DNA of 64,000 nucleotides from Chryseobacterium sp. MA9 (GTDB lineage: Bacteria; Bacteroidota; Bacteroidia; Flavobacteriales; Weeksellaceae). The notes under the pieces are model-generated. The model saw only the letters and a program-made list of their open reading frames with translations. It had not been told where the DNA came from and did no database searches. The stretch's first letter is position 1. Each line of letters opens with the position of its first letter. This document shows, one piece after another, positions 28,607 through 38,949 of the stretch. Both the position numbers and the translations under genes were made by a program. The DNA is taken from contig NZ_CP075170.1 of the NCBI RefSeq assembly GCF_024399315.1, positions 1,302,001 through 1,366,000 on the forward strand, written 5' to 3'.

Positions 28607-29284
28607 TTATTTTTTAGCTTTTACGTCGATAGCGATCTCGATATCTTTGCTGATCATCCATTCTGCAGGATCTGCTTCTGAAGTACCGAATTTAAGTCCC
28701 CAATCTGCTCTGTTTACTGTAAATTTAGCCTGAATAGCTGCTGAGTTTTCAGCTACGTCTACTTTAGCAGGGAAAGTAACATTCATTGTTTTTCCTGATA
28801 ATGTAAGGTTTCCGCTTACTGTTTTATTAGCTCCTGCTACAGCATCTTTTGGTGCTTCTTTCAAATCTGTAACACTTGTAATTTTGAAATCTGAAGTAGG
28901 GTTTTTCGCTACATCAAAGAAATCAGGGTTTTTCAAGTGAGCTTCAAGATCTGCAGGTTTTTTATCTTTTTCTGTTACTGAAGCCGGATCTACTTTGATA
29001 GAGTTCATATCAATTACAAAGTTTCCTGCTGCAACTTGTCCTCCATCAATACTAAGATCTCCAGACTTTACGGTAAGAGTTCCCCAACGTGGAGCCATAC
29101 CTCCTTTGTGGAAAGCTTTCCAGTTTACTACTGAACCTACTGTATCTACAGCCAGAGTTTCACCTTTGCTTTCTGCAACGGTTTGTTCCTGAGCGGTAGC
29201 TGCAGTCTCTGCCGTTTTTCCTTTATCACATGATGCCAAAAGCAATCCTACTCCTACTAATGCAATTACGCTAATTTTTTTCAT
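28607..29284 (-). CDS. YceI-family lipoprotein
   Basis: 225 residues from the ATG at 29282-29284, chosen because it yields a signal peptide with lipobox LLASC (Cys19). The extra 30 residues upstream lie over the predicted promoter. The YceI domain (about 55-225) is a lipocalin-like barrel that in relatives binds isoprenoid chains. It contains VNWKAFHKGG near the start and FTVNRADWGLKFGTS near the end. Anchored in the periplasm or outer membrane. Confidence 0.88.
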   Translation of the reverse strand: MKKISVIALVGVGLLLASCDKGKTAETAATAQEQTVAESKGETLAVDTVGSVVNWKAFHKGGMAPRWGTLTVKSGDLSIDGGQVAAGNFVIDMNSIKVDPASVTEKDKKPADLEAHLKNPDFFDVAKNPTSDFKITSVTDLKEAPKDAVAGANKTVSGNLTLSGKTMNVTFPAKVDVAENSAAIQAKFTVNRADWGLKFGTSEADPAEWMISKDIEIAIDVKAKK

Positions 29285-29330
29285 ATTGAACTGTTTTAAA
29301 AGTTTATTGAAATTTTGTTGTTTTCGGGTA

Positions 29331-29338
29331 CAAAAATA
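29331..29338 (-). promoter_or_regulatory. Predicted -7 box of yceI-type gene
   Basis: TATTTTTG on the minus strand (TAnnTTTG), about 47 nt upstream of the chosen ATG. No matching -33 TTG seen. Confidence 0.4.
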
Positions 29339-29554
29339 GAAAAACCTGCTTTGTATGATCTTAACATATATCAAGAAATGACTTTTTTTGTTTTTTTATT
29401 GTTGGTGTTAATTTAAAATTCTCAGTTTTCTTGATGGAAATGCATCAATTATTAAATTTTTCAATACAAAGAACTTTAAAATACACTTATAGCATTCACT
29501 TAAGTCTTAGCTTTATAATTTTACATTTTATGATCATACATCACAATAAAAATG

Positions 29555-29562
29555 TATTTTTG
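29555..29562 (+). promoter_or_regulatory. Predicted -7 box of the 29598 gene
   Basis: TATTTTTG (TAnnTTTG), 36 nt upstream of the start codon. The remainder of the 313-bp divergent gap (29285-29597) is AT-rich and shows no further gene. Confidence 0.4.
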
Positions 29563-29597
29563 GCGCTTTGTAGGAAAAACGCAAATTTTAATGGAAT

Positions 29598-31973
29598 ATG
29601 TCAAAAAAACTAATAACACTATTAGCAATAAGCACGATCTATTGTCTTAATGCACAAACCAAGGCCGAAGAGGCTCTCAAAACATTTGAAAAAAAATATC
29701 CTCAGGAAAAAATACATCTTTTATTGGATAAAAGCAGTTATGTAGCAGGGGAAAACCTATGGTTCAAGTCTTTTGTATTTGATGGCTATACTACATCTAC
29801 CATTTCCACTACTCTATTTGTAGAGCTGTATGACAGCAATAAAAATCAGATCAGTAAAAAATTAATTCCATTAATTAACGGAGAAGGAAGCGGCAACATT
29901 TCACTTGCAGGCTTCAAGGAAGATGTTTACTATATCAGAGCTTACACCAGCTGGATGGCCAACTTTAATGAAGATTTTCAGCTTATAAAACCTATTGCCG
30001 TTTACAATCCTTCATCATCGGAGAAATTAATAGCTAATCCAACTCCCTGGATTGCTGCTGCATATCCGGAAAGTGGAAGTTTCATAGATGGAATCAATAC
30101 AAAAGTAGCAGTACGACTACAATCCAACGGAACAACACCTTCTGATTGGGAAGGATATGTCATAGACTCTGATAATCCAGATACAAAAATCACAACATTT
30201 AAAGGGTTTGATCAAAATATCGGAGTATTTAATATCATTCCTAAAACCGGAAAGAAATACCAAGTGATTGTTCAGGATAAGAGCGGACAAAAACAAAACA
30301 TTGTACTCCCTGACGTTTCTGCATCTGGAATAAATCTGCAAGTCGTAAGTGATAAAGACCATGTAAAGTATACGGTAAAGTCCAAAAATCTGACTCAGGA
30401 TTCGCAGTATTATACTGTTTTGGGAACCATCAACAATCAGCTTGTTTATAAGGCGAAGATTAATAAAATCAATAATGAAACTCAATATTCTATTTCCAAC
30501 AACCAGCTTGTGAATGGGATTCTGCAGCTTACTGTTTTTGATGATAAAGAAAATGTGGTTTCCAACAGACTTGCTTTTGTACAGCCCCAATTATTACAGT
30601 TCAAGCAGCCTTCGCTGCAATCAGTTTCGTTAAAAGATACGCCACGCGGAAAAAACTCATTTGATATTCCTAAAGATGCCAATTACTCCAATTATACGGT
30701 TTTAGTACTTGATGCCAATACCAAGAATTCGGAAGAAGATCAAAGCTTACTAAGTTCTTTATGGCTCACCGGAGATATCACTTCATCCATCACCAATCCG
30801 GCTCAGTACTTTACGAAAAACCGCAATATAGAAGCATTGGACGCCCTTTTAATTTCAGAAAAATGGAAACGTTTTGAGTGGAAATCTATTATGACAGGAA
30901 ACTACCCAATGATCAAATATCAACCGGAAAGTTATCTTTCTTATAAAGGAAAGGTAAATATTCAGGGGAAACCTGCTCCTAATACAGAAGTAAACTTAAT
31001 TTTCGGTTCAGAACCAGGTTCCAGAATGTCTCAGATAAAATCGGATAACAATGGATTTCTAACACTGAACAATCTGGTTTTTGAGGATTCTATGAAGTTT
31101 TTTTACCAGCTAAATTCAGAACCAAAGGATCTCAATAATAACTATTCTGTGTATTTCCAGCCTACGTCCAATTTTGTTCCTTACAAAAAGAATCTTCCTA
31201 CAAGTTCTTACAAACTGGTTCAGCGTCCGGCTGATGACAAGCCTTCTAATGAGGTCAGCCGATCACTTACAGCACTCAATGCTCAAAAAGTCATCAGTGA
31301 AAACATCACCAATATTGAAGAAATAAAATTAAAAGGAGAGGTAAAAAATAAGACTAAAAAATTAAACGAGGAATTAAGCAGTCCTTTATTCCGAGGTATT
31401 GATGAAACGGTTTATGACTTCATCAATGATTCACCAAATATTGTAGTGGGCGATATGTTGCGATGGATACAAAGAATAGGTATGGGATTAAGAGTTCCCG
31501 AACGAGGAGCTCCTACTTTGAGGGGGCAGACGGTTAACTTATATGTTGACGAAATGCGTGTTGATGCTGGTCACCTTGAGAATTTATCTACATCAGAAAT
31601 TGCTATGGTAAAAGTGATAAAAGGATACTTTGCGGGGGGCTTAGGAGCAGTAGCAATTTATACTAAGCGGGGGCTTTCTTCTAGCGGTACTATAGATAAA
31701 AGCCTTCCCTCAAAATTAAGACAGATTACGTTAACCGGATATGATAAAGAAATACAGTTCGAAAATCCGGTATATGAAAATGAAAGTTTTAAAAATATTC
31801 CCAAAGACACCCGAAGCGTTCTTTACTGGAATTCTTTTCTTGAAGCACAGCCTGAGGAGCTATCAAGAGTGCAATTTTACAACAATGATGACGCAAAGAA
31901 GTACAGAATCATTATAATGGGATATGATAAAAACAATGATACTCCACTTTATTATAATGAAGTTATGCCTTAA
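29598..31973 (+). CDS. Secreted MG2-like protein with C-terminal TonB-plug-like domain
   Basis: 791 residues with signal peptide (cleavage near LNAQ, residue 19). The first 130 residues resemble macroglobulin/MG2 domains (YPQEKIHLLLDKSSYVAGEN, EDVYYIRAYTSWM). Further beta domains follow. Around 640-690 lies a TonB-receptor plug-like segment (LRGQTVNLYVDEM, and VIKGYFAGGLGAVAIYTKRG). There is no downstream 22-strand barrel, so it is not a transporter by itself. Such proteins are frequent in Bacteroidota next to SusC-like receptors; here it stands alone. Confidence 0.72.
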   Translation: MSKKLITLLAISTIYCLNAQTKAEEALKTFEKKYPQEKIHLLLDKSSYVAGENLWFKSFVFDGYTTSTISTTLFVELYDSNKNQISKKLIPLINGEGSGNISLAGFKEDVYYIRAYTSWMANFNEDFQLIKPIAVYNPSSSEKLIANPTPWIAAAYPESGSFIDGINTKVAVRLQSNGTTPSDWEGYVIDSDNPDTKITTFKGFDQNIGVFNIIPKTGKKYQVIVQDKSGQKQNIVLPDVSASGINLQVVSDKDHVKYTVKSKNLTQDSQYYTVLGTINNQLVYKAKINKINNETQYSISNNQLVNGILQLTVFDDKENVVSNRLAFVQPQLLQFKQPSLQSVSLKDTPRGKNSFDIPKDANYSNYTVLVLDANTKNSEEDQSLLSSLWLTGDITSSITNPAQYFTKNRNIEALDALLISEKWKRFEWKSIMTGNYPMIKYQPESYLSYKGKVNIQGKPAPNTEVNLIFGSEPGSRMSQIKSDNNGFLTLNNLVFEDSMKFFYQLNSEPKDLNNNYSVYFQPTSNFVPYKKNLPTSSYKLVQRPADDKPSNEVSRSLTALNAQKVISENITNIEEIKLKGEVKNKTKKLNEELSSPLFRGIDETVYDFINDSPNIVVGDMLRWIQRIGMGLRVPERGAPTLRGQTVNLYVDEMRVDAGHLENLSTSEIAMVKVIKGYFAGGLGAVAIYTKRGLSSSGTIDKSLPSKLRQITLTGYDKEIQFENPVYENESFKNIPKDTRSVLYWNSFLEAQPEELSRVQFYNNDDAKKYRIIIMGYDKNNDTPLYYNEVMP

Positions 31974-31994
31974 TTGATTTAAAACTAACCATAC

Positions 31995-32030
31995 AGCCCG
32001 ATTGCTATACCATGTAATTGGGCTTTTTTT
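31995..32030 (+). terminator. Intrinsic terminator
   Basis: AGCCCGATT (31995-32003) pairs with AATTGGGCT (32016-32024), one G-U, followed by seven T's. Confidence 0.85.
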
Positions 32031-32091
32031 ATATCCATACTTCCGTTTTTCTCATTCCAAAACCCTATTTTAGCTATCCGAAAACAGAACA

Positions 32092-34215
32092 ATGACGACC
32101 GTAGAATTTATACAGAAACAGCTCAATATTTCTGAAAAGAGCATCAACAATACTTTACAACTATTATCTGAAGACTGTACCATTCCCTTTATTTCCCGTT
32201 ACCGAAAAGACAAAACCGGGAATCTTGATGAAACACAGATCGAACAGATCTCAAAAATCAGTAAGCAGTTTGAAGAAATTGTCAAGAGAAAAGAATCTAT
32301 CTTAAAATCTATAGAAGAACAGAATGCTTTAACCCCTGAGCTTCAGCAGAGAATAGAAGAAAGCTTTGATATCCAGGAGCTGGAAGACCTTTATCTGCCT
32401 TTCAAAAAACGTAAAAAAACAAAAGCTGATACCGCAAAGGAAAAAGGGCTGGAGCCTTTAGCCAGAATCATTATGAGTCAGAAAAATAATGACATTCAAT
32501 TTCTGGCTTCAAAATATCTGAACAATGAAGTTTCGTCTGAGGAGGAAGCACTTCAGGGTGCAAGAGACATCATGGCAGAATGGATCAATGAAAACATGTA
32601 CGTCCGCAAGAATCTTCGCAGATTGTTTCAGCGCAAAGCAGTTGTTACCTCCAAAGTTGTGAAAGCTAAAAAAGATGAGGAAGACGCACAGAAATTCTCC
32701 CAATATTTTGAATGGGAAGAAAGCCTTAGCAGAACACCTTCTCACAGGCTTCTGGCAATGTTAAGAGCAGATGCTGAAGGCTTTGTAAAAACAAATGTAG
32801 GGATAGACAAAGAAGAAGCCATTGACTTTATTGAAAAGGCTATTATCAAATCCAATAATGAAAGTTCAGAACAAATTGCACTGGCGATAAAAGACAGCTA
32901 TAAAAGACTACTGGAACCAGCTATCTCCAATGAAGCCCTACAGGAAGCCAAAGAAAAAGCAGATAAAAAAGCCATTGAAATTTTCTCTGAGAATTTAAGT
33001 CAGCTTCTTCTTGCCCCTCCTTTGGGAGAGAAAAGAATTCTGGCAATTGATCCGGGATACAGAAGCGGATGTAAAGTAGTGTGTCTGGATGAAAAGGGAG
33101 ATTTATTACACAATGAAACCCTATACCCTCACGCTCCTCAGAATGAAAGCGGAATGGCCATGAAAAAGATCCGTTCTATGGTTAATGCTTATAATATTGA
33201 AGCAATCTCTATCGGGAACGGAACAGCAAGCCGTGAAACAGAGTTTTTCATCAAAAAGATTGCTTTCGATAAACCGCTGCAGGTTTTTGTAGTTTCAGAA
33301 GCCGGAGCTTCAGTTTATTCTGCCAGTAAAATTGCAAGAGAAGAGTTTCCAACATATGATGTAACGGTGCGTGGGGCTGTTTCCATAGGAAGAAGACTTT
33401 CTGATCCGTTGGCTGAATTGGTAAAGATTGATGCCAAGTCTATTGGTGTCGGACAGTATCAACATGATGTAGATCAGACTCAACTGAAAAATGAGCTGGA
33501 TTCTACTGTGATGAAATGTGTAAATTCTGTGGGAATTAATTTAAATACAGCAAGTAAATCGCTTTTAAGCTATGTTTCCGGAATTGGAGAGAAAATGGCT
33601 GAAAACATTGTCAATTACCGCGCTGAAAACGGAGCATTTGAAGACAGAAAACAGCTTAAAAAAGTTCCGAGACTTGGAGAAAAAGCCTTTCAGCAGGCGG
33701 CCGCATTTGTAAGAATTGCAAATGCTAAAAACCCACTGGATAATTCTGCCGTACATCCCGAAGCTTATGGAATTGTAGAAAAAATAGCCAAAGATTTAGG
33801 CATTAAAACTCATGAACTGATTGCCAATAAAGAAAAAATAGCTCTGGTAAAACCGGAAAGTTATATCACGGATGAAATCGGGATCTTAGGAATCAAAGAT
33901 ATTTTAAAAGAGCTTGAAAAACCGGGTCTGGATCCAAGAAAGGCTGCCAAAGTATTTGAATTTGATCCTACTGTTAAAAGCATTAAAGACTTAAAAGCTG
34001 GCATGATTCTTCCTGGGATTGTCAACAATATTACTGCTTTTGGATGTTTCGTGGATCTTGGAATCAAAGAAAGCGGATTGGTTCATATTTCCCAGTTGAA
34101 AGACGGCTTTGTATCGGATGTCAATGAAGTAGTAAAACTCCATCAGCATGTCCGTGTAAAGGTAACGGAAGTAGATGAAGCCAGAAAAAGAGTACAACTG
34201 AGCATGATTTTGTAA
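32092..34215 (+). CDS. Tex-family RNA-binding transcription accessory protein
   Basis: 707 residues. Tex N-terminal helical domain (about 1-190, with FISRYRKDKTGNLDE), central helices, YqgF/RNase H-like domain from about 320 (ILAIDPGYRSGCKV), helix-hairpin-helix modules (LLSYVSGIGEKMAENIVNY), and a C-terminal S1 RNA-binding domain (about 635-705, PGIVNNITAFGCFVDLGI). Cytoplasmic nucleic-acid-binding protein involved in transcription-linked processes. Full family architecture is present. Confidence 0.93.
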   Translation: MTTVEFIQKQLNISEKSINNTLQLLSEDCTIPFISRYRKDKTGNLDETQIEQISKISKQFEEIVKRKESILKSIEEQNALTPELQQRIEESFDIQELEDLYLPFKKRKKTKADTAKEKGLEPLARIIMSQKNNDIQFLASKYLNNEVSSEEEALQGARDIMAEWINENMYVRKNLRRLFQRKAVVTSKVVKAKKDEEDAQKFSQYFEWEESLSRTPSHRLLAMLRADAEGFVKTNVGIDKEEAIDFIEKAIIKSNNESSEQIALAIKDSYKRLLEPAISNEALQEAKEKADKKAIEIFSENLSQLLLAPPLGEKRILAIDPGYRSGCKVVCLDEKGDLLHNETLYPHAPQNESGMAMKKIRSMVNAYNIEAISIGNGTASRETEFFIKKIAFDKPLQVFVVSEAGASVYSASKIAREEFPTYDVTVRGAVSIGRRLSDPLAELVKIDAKSIGVGQYQHDVDQTQLKNELDSTVMKCVNSVGINLNTASKSLLSYVSGIGEKMAENIVNYRAENGAFEDRKQLKKVPRLGEKAFQQAAAFVRIANAKNPLDNSAVHPEAYGIVEKIAKDLGIKTHELIANKEKIALVKPESYITDEIGILGIKDILKELEKPGLDPRKAAKVFEFDPTVKSIKDLKAGMILPGIVNNITAFGCFVDLGIKESGLVHISQLKDGFVSDVNEVVKLHQHVRVKVTEVDEARKRVQLSMIL

Positions 34216-34233
34216 TTTTCAGCTGTAAATTAA

Positions 34234-34914
<681 letters not shown>

Positions 34915-34962
34915 GCTTAGAACAAAGTAAAAGAAATACAAAAATTACTTCAATACGAAACT

Positions 34963-34992
34963 AAAAAGGCTGCCCATTAAGACAGCCTTTTT
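34963..34992. terminator. Bidirectional intrinsic terminator
   Basis: AAAAAGGCTG / CAGCCTTTTT perfect 10-bp stem between convergent genes ending at 34914 and 35015. Confidence 0.85.
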
Positions 34993-35014
34993 ACTCTTAT
35001 ACAGTAGAAATCCT

Positions 35015-36586
35015 TTATTTATAATCCTTAGAACTCCTTCTAGGTTCTTTTACTTCCGGCCATTTTACCGTTTCTCCTTTATCATCCTGAGGCATTGCTC
35101 TCTTTTCTCTGTTCGTAAATTCCGGGTCTTCAGATGCCATATAAGCTAGTGCAGCTGTTAAAATCACGTTGTTTTTCACCTCATCAAAAACAATTTTATC
35201 ATATGTATCTTTTGTTGTATGCCATGTATACCCGAAATAACCCCAGTTCAGTGAACCTAAAGAAAATCCTGGTACTCCGGCTGCTACAAATGAAGCATGG
35301 TCGGAACCACCTCCACCCGGCATTCCAGGAAAATCAGTTTTGATGTGACTCTTTACCGCTTTCGGAACTCCATCAAGCCATTTCCCGATATAGTCATAAG
35401 CTTTTACAAATCCCTGACCGCTGATATTCACAACACGCCCTGTTCCGTTATCTTGGTTAAAAGCGGCTTGAACCCCTTTTATAATCTGAGGATTATCCGC
35501 CACAAAACCTCTGGAACCATTTAGTCCCTGCTCTTCACTTCCCCAAAGTCCGATTACAATAGTTCTCTTGTTATTAGTATAATATTTTTTCAGAATCCTC
35601 ATGGTTTCAAGCATGGTGATCGTTCCCGTTCCGTTATCTGTAGCACCCTGAGCTCCGTCCCATGAATCAAGGTGAGCCGAAAGAATTACATATTCATCCG
35701 GTTTTTCTTTTCCTTTGATCATACCAATTGTGTTAAAACTTTTGGCTTCAGGAAGTATCTTAGACTGGGCATCAATTTTTATTTTAGGGAGAGTTCCTTT
35801 TTCTGCCATTCTGTAGAGCATCCCATAATCTTCCACATCAATATCAATCATTGGAATTTTAGTTGTTTTTGCTCCGAATATTCTGTTAGCTCCCATAATT
35901 CCTGTCCAGTTTGAAATAGCAATTCCTGCTGCACCTGCTTTTTCCAAAGCCTCCGGAAGACTGTTGTTGTCATACCCGATATTCTTCACATAAGCAGTGA
36001 AATCTTTAGCTGCCTGTTCTTTTTCTGCTTTAAGCTTTTCATACAATTCGGGAGTAGCAAATTCTTTGATTTGTTCATCAGAACGTCCAATTTTCTGGTA
36101 CTGTGCCATCAGCACTATTTTTCCTTTCACAGAAGGAAGCCACTGATCAAATTCTGCTTTGGATGATGCTTTTGGAAGAATAATTACTTCTGCCTCAACC
36201 GCTTTTTTAGTAGCAGGACTCCATGCAAGCTGTGTAGCAGCCAGAGATTTTACACGCGGATACGTCATATCCACATGGGTAATACCTCTCTGCCATCCTT
36301 TCCATGTTCCAAACTGCTGAAGATTAGCATCTACTCCCCATGAACGAAGTTTACCGGCACTCCATTCGTTTGCTGCAAGCATTTCAGGAGTTCCTACAAG
36401 ACGTGGTCCGATACCATCCAACAGCTCATACGCAAGGTTTTCCAACTGGGAATTATTATTTACTTCATCTACAAAACTTTTTACGATAGGGTTTAGCCTT
36501 TCTTTTGGGTCAACCTTTACCTGAGCCCAGGAAAACTGAGCAGCCAGCACTACTGCAGGCACTGCAAAAAATCTATTTATCCTCAT
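35015..36586 (-). CDS. Secreted M28-family zinc aminopeptidase with PA domain
   Basis: 523 residues with signal peptide (ends FSWAQ, about 22). A PA-type insert lies at about 140-280. The M28 catalytic part has Zn ligands in LSAHLDSWDGAQGATDNGTG (His, Asp), the catalytic Glu and metal Glu in WGSEEQGLNGS, Asp in FNQDNGTG and His in GGSDHASFVAAGVP. Periplasmic or exported peptidase releasing N-terminal residues from peptides. No T9SS sorting domain, so probably periplasmic. Confidence 0.9.
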   Translation of the reverse strand: MRINRFFAVPAVVLAAQFSWAQVKVDPKERLNPIVKSFVDEVNNNSQLENLAYELLDGIGPRLVGTPEMLAANEWSAGKLRSWGVDANLQQFGTWKGWQRGITHVDMTYPRVKSLAATQLAWSPATKKAVEAEVIILPKASSKAEFDQWLPSVKGKIVLMAQYQKIGRSDEQIKEFATPELYEKLKAEKEQAAKDFTAYVKNIGYDNNSLPEALEKAGAAGIAISNWTGIMGANRIFGAKTTKIPMIDIDVEDYGMLYRMAEKGTLPKIKIDAQSKILPEAKSFNTIGMIKGKEKPDEYVILSAHLDSWDGAQGATDNGTGTITMLETMRILKKYYTNNKRTIVIGLWGSEEQGLNGSRGFVADNPQIIKGVQAAFNQDNGTGRVVNISGQGFVKAYDYIGKWLDGVPKAVKSHIKTDFPGMPGGGGSDHASFVAAGVPGFSLGSLNWGYFGYTWHTTKDTYDKIVFDEVKNNVILTAALAYMASEDPEFTNREKRAMPQDDKGETVKWPEVKEPRRSSKDYK

Positions 36587-36726
36587 AATATATATTGATT
36601 GGTTTAAAGATAAAAGAAATTAGGGAGATGATGAAAGAATGAGCCTAAAAAAGAGGTTTTACAATGATATTATTAACTTTTCCATGCATATAAAAGAAGA
36701 AATACCAAATTACAATTCATAAAAAA

Positions 36727-36745
36727 GACCGTCAATATGACAGTC
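36727..36745 (-). terminator. Orphan terminator-like hairpin in the 36587-36955 gap
   Basis: On the minus strand AGACTGTCA / TGACGGTCT (one G-U) with a tiny loop is followed by six T's, a good intrinsic terminator. The histone-like gene upstream already has its own terminator at 36926-36946, so this one ends either read-through or a separate short RNA starting between about 36750 and 36920. I see no ORF there. The rest of the 369-bp gap, up to the peptidase start, holds nothing I can identify. Confidence 0.5.
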
Positions 36746-36925
36746 TGTATGATCCTTAGAAATAATATTTTATTTTCCACTGAGAAATGTTTGGTCTTCT
36801 TAGGAAAGCAGTATAGTTCCGCTTTTCTGTTTATTACCAGCACATTGTTCCAGATGCTTATATTAAATCATCCTTAAACCGATAATTTCTTAATATACTT
36901 GAATTTCAATTCAAAGGATTAAAAA

Positions 36926-36946
36926 AGCCGGCTTCAAAAGCCGGCT
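36926..36946 (-). terminator. Terminator of the histone-like gene
   Basis: AGCCGGCT (36926-36933) and AGCCGGCT (36939-36946) are mutually complementary. On the minus strand a run of six T's follows, 10 nt after the stop codon. Confidence 0.85.
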
Positions 36947-36955
36947 AAAAGTGAA

Positions 36956-37132
36956 TTATTTTTTAGCTTCTTCTACAGAAACTTTTCTGAAGTCTTTGAA
37001 CAATTTGCTTAGTTCTAAAGCTGCTTTACGAGCTCTTGTACCAGCTGCCTTGTTACCTTTTTCTGCTTGTTGGTTTGCCTCAGTTGTGAACGCTTCAAAT
37101 TCTGCGTTGATTTTTTCAATTAGTTCTTTCAT
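36956..37132 (-). CDS. Hc1-like histone H1-type protein
   Basis: 58 residues, start ATG at 37130-37132. Sequence begins MKELIEKINAEFEAFTTEAN and has a Lys/Arg/Ala-rich middle (KGNKAAGTRARKAALELSK) before VSVEEAKK. This matches the short Hc1-like proteins annotated as histone H1 in Flavobacteria. Helical, DNA-binding nucleoid protein by family. Codon use is biased toward common codons, consistent with high expression, and it has its own terminator. The opposite-strand ORF here is a shadow. Confidence 0.85.
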   Translation of the reverse strand: MKELIEKINAEFEAFTTEANQQAEKGNKAAGTRARKAALELSKLFKDFRKVSVEEAKK

Positions 37133-37416
37133 TTATTTAAAAATTTAGGCTGCAAATATAGGTTTTATGGTGATTCCAGCCTAATTGTGTTGAAAAAAAA
37201 TAGTGGATTTAATCATTTTTTTTGGTCTTTCTTAAATTCAATTTAATTTTTAAAATAAAAATTAAATTATTACGGAAAATCAACCATCTATTTGAATATT
37301 ACTTAGATTACAAATAAACCATTCAGAATCAGTACAAATTGAAGAAAAACAAAGGAAATATCTACTTTGAAAGATTCTACTTGAAAATTCTGGATTTCTC
37401 TTAATGTCTTAATGAT

Positions 37417-38832
37417 TTAAAACTGTAATTCCCCTGCCTTTTTACCCGCATTTCCTAATAAAACAATGCTTTCGGAGGTAATGCGCTCTGCAAAAACGAT
37501 CCGGAAATGATAATGGTATTTATTCGTGAACGAAAACGTATCTCCCGGAGTAAATAAAATCTGGTGCTTTTCACAATATTCATAGAACTTTTCCATGTCT
37601 GTATGCTCTGGAAGCCGCCCCCAAATACTGTAACCACCCCGAGGCCTGTGAAAATAAGAACCTTCAGGAAAAGAAGTTCTTAAAGCTTCCAGCACCTGTA
37701 CTGCCTGCTGGCTGAGTTTCTTCCTGAATGCCCGAAGATGTCTTTCATAACTGTTTCCCTGCAGTAATTTCAAAACCAGTTCCTGATAAATGGGAGAAAC
37801 CGCCCGTCCCAATGCAAACCTTACTCTTTCGGATTTTGCATAAAAATCTCCAGCATAAAGCCAGCCTAAACGTATTCCTGGTGCCAATGTTTTTGAAAAT
37901 GATGAATAGGTCATCACACTTCCGTTTTTATCGAAGCTTTTTATACAGCGGGGTCTTTGTTCGCCAAAATAAAGATCGGAATACATATCATTTTCAATGA
38001 TACACAACTGATGGGTTTCTGCAATGCTAAGAATTTCTTTTTTTGCTTCATCATCCATCACCATTCCTGTGGGATTATGAAAATTCGGAGTTATTACAAG
38101 GGCACGAACGTTATTTTCCTGACAGACTGTTCTGAAATATTCTGTATCAAAACCGCTTCTGTAGTGTATGGGAATCTCTATCACTTTCAGTTCCAGATGG
38201 GCAATTACTTCCAGCACAGAAAACACACACGGACTGTCAACAGCGATTACGTCTCCGGCTTTGGTGACAGATTTTAAAGCGATCGTGAGTGCCTGTAGTG
38301 CACCGTCAGTAATGATTATTTTATCAGGATTTAAAACACATCCGTAAGTTCCCATCTGCTTTGCAATCTGTTTCCTTAATGTTTCCAGACCATTTGACGG
38401 GTAATACCTGAGCAATGATGCTCCTTTTTCACGAATTACTTCCTGCATCATTCTGAGGATGAGTTTCTGCGGAATGAGCAGGTCTCCGGGCACAGCTGTA
38501 TTGAAAGAACTTGATTCTGAGGTCCTTTTGGAAGTCAGCATCATATTTTTCATAAATTCTTCATCTCTTACTACCACAGGCAGTTTTGTTATGCTTTCCG
38601 GAATATGCTCTTCCTTAATTTCTGCAACAAAATATCCTGACCTCGGATAGCTCCTTATTAAGCCTTTAATCATAAGGTATTCAAAACCACTCTGCACAGA
38701 ACTTGTACTGAGCTTATATTTTTCCTTAATTTCCCGAACAGAAGGAAGCCTGTCTTTTTCCTGCAGAATCCCGCTGTGAATCTGTTTCTCTATTACTGCT
38801 GTAAAAATTTCGTACTTATAAAATTTCACCAT
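37417..38832 (-). CDS. MocR-type regulator (GntR HTH fused to PLP aminotransferase)
   Basis: 471 residues. GntR winged helix at 1-72 (DRLPSVREIKEKY, GLIRSYPRSGYFV). Class I aminotransferase-like domain at about 110-470 with HNPTG (252-256) and PLP-binding Lys314 in SSFSKTLAPGIRLGW. MocR proteins use PLP or an aldimine as effector and commonly regulate the divergent gene, here the GNAT-like gene at 38950. The known family targets are PLP, GABA or transport genes; the true target is unknown. Confidence 0.9.
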   Translation of the reverse strand: MVKFYKYEIFTAVIEKQIHSGILQEKDRLPSVREIKEKYKLSTSSVQSGFEYLMIKGLIRSYPRSGYFVAEIKEEHIPESITKLPVVVRDEEFMKNMMLTSKRTSESSSFNTAVPGDLLIPQKLILRMMQEVIREKGASLLRYYPSNGLETLRKQIAKQMGTYGCVLNPDKIIITDGALQALTIALKSVTKAGDVIAVDSPCVFSVLEVIAHLELKVIEIPIHYRSGFDTEYFRTVCQENNVRALVITPNFHNPTGMVMDDEAKKEILSIAETHQLCIIENDMYSDLYFGEQRPRCIKSFDKNGSVMTYSSFSKTLAPGIRLGWLYAGDFYAKSERVRFALGRAVSPIYQELVLKLLQGNSYERHLRAFRKKLSQQAVQVLEALRTSFPEGSYFHRPRGGYSIWGRLPEHTDMEKFYEYCEKHQILFTPGDTFSFTNKYHYHFRIVFAERITSESIVLLGNAGKKAGELQF

Positions 38833-38926
38833 AACACATCAACTGTACTGAACAAATTTACAAAAATACTTTTCTGTACCGATGATATTTTAGAGAACTG
38901 TATCCCTTTTGAATGGATTAATCTTA

Positions 38927-38934
38927 TAATTTTG
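38927..38934 (+). promoter_or_regulatory. Predicted promoter of the GNAT-like gene
   Basis: -7 box TAATTTTG at 38927-38934. TTTG at 38908-38911 could be the -33 element, although the spacing of 15 is short. The ATG at 38950 follows closely. Confidence 0.4.
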
Positions 38935-38949
38935 AATAAAAAAGATCCC

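Noticed and set aside
29598..31973. A complete TonB-dependent receptor
   Set aside because: Only a plug-like segment is present near the C terminus and no beta-barrel follows.
36951..37148. Plus-strand ORF of 65 codons
   Set aside because: It is the antisense of the Hc1-like histone-type gene at 36956-37132, which has a family match and its own terminator.
37728..38277. Plus-strand ORFs opposite the MocR gene
   Set aside because: Shadows of a well-supported regulator; composition is unlike real proteins here.
38776..38949. N-terminal extension of the GNAT-like gene
   Set aside because: It overlaps the divergent MocR coding sequence and the likely promoter; the family fit begins at the ATG at 38950.
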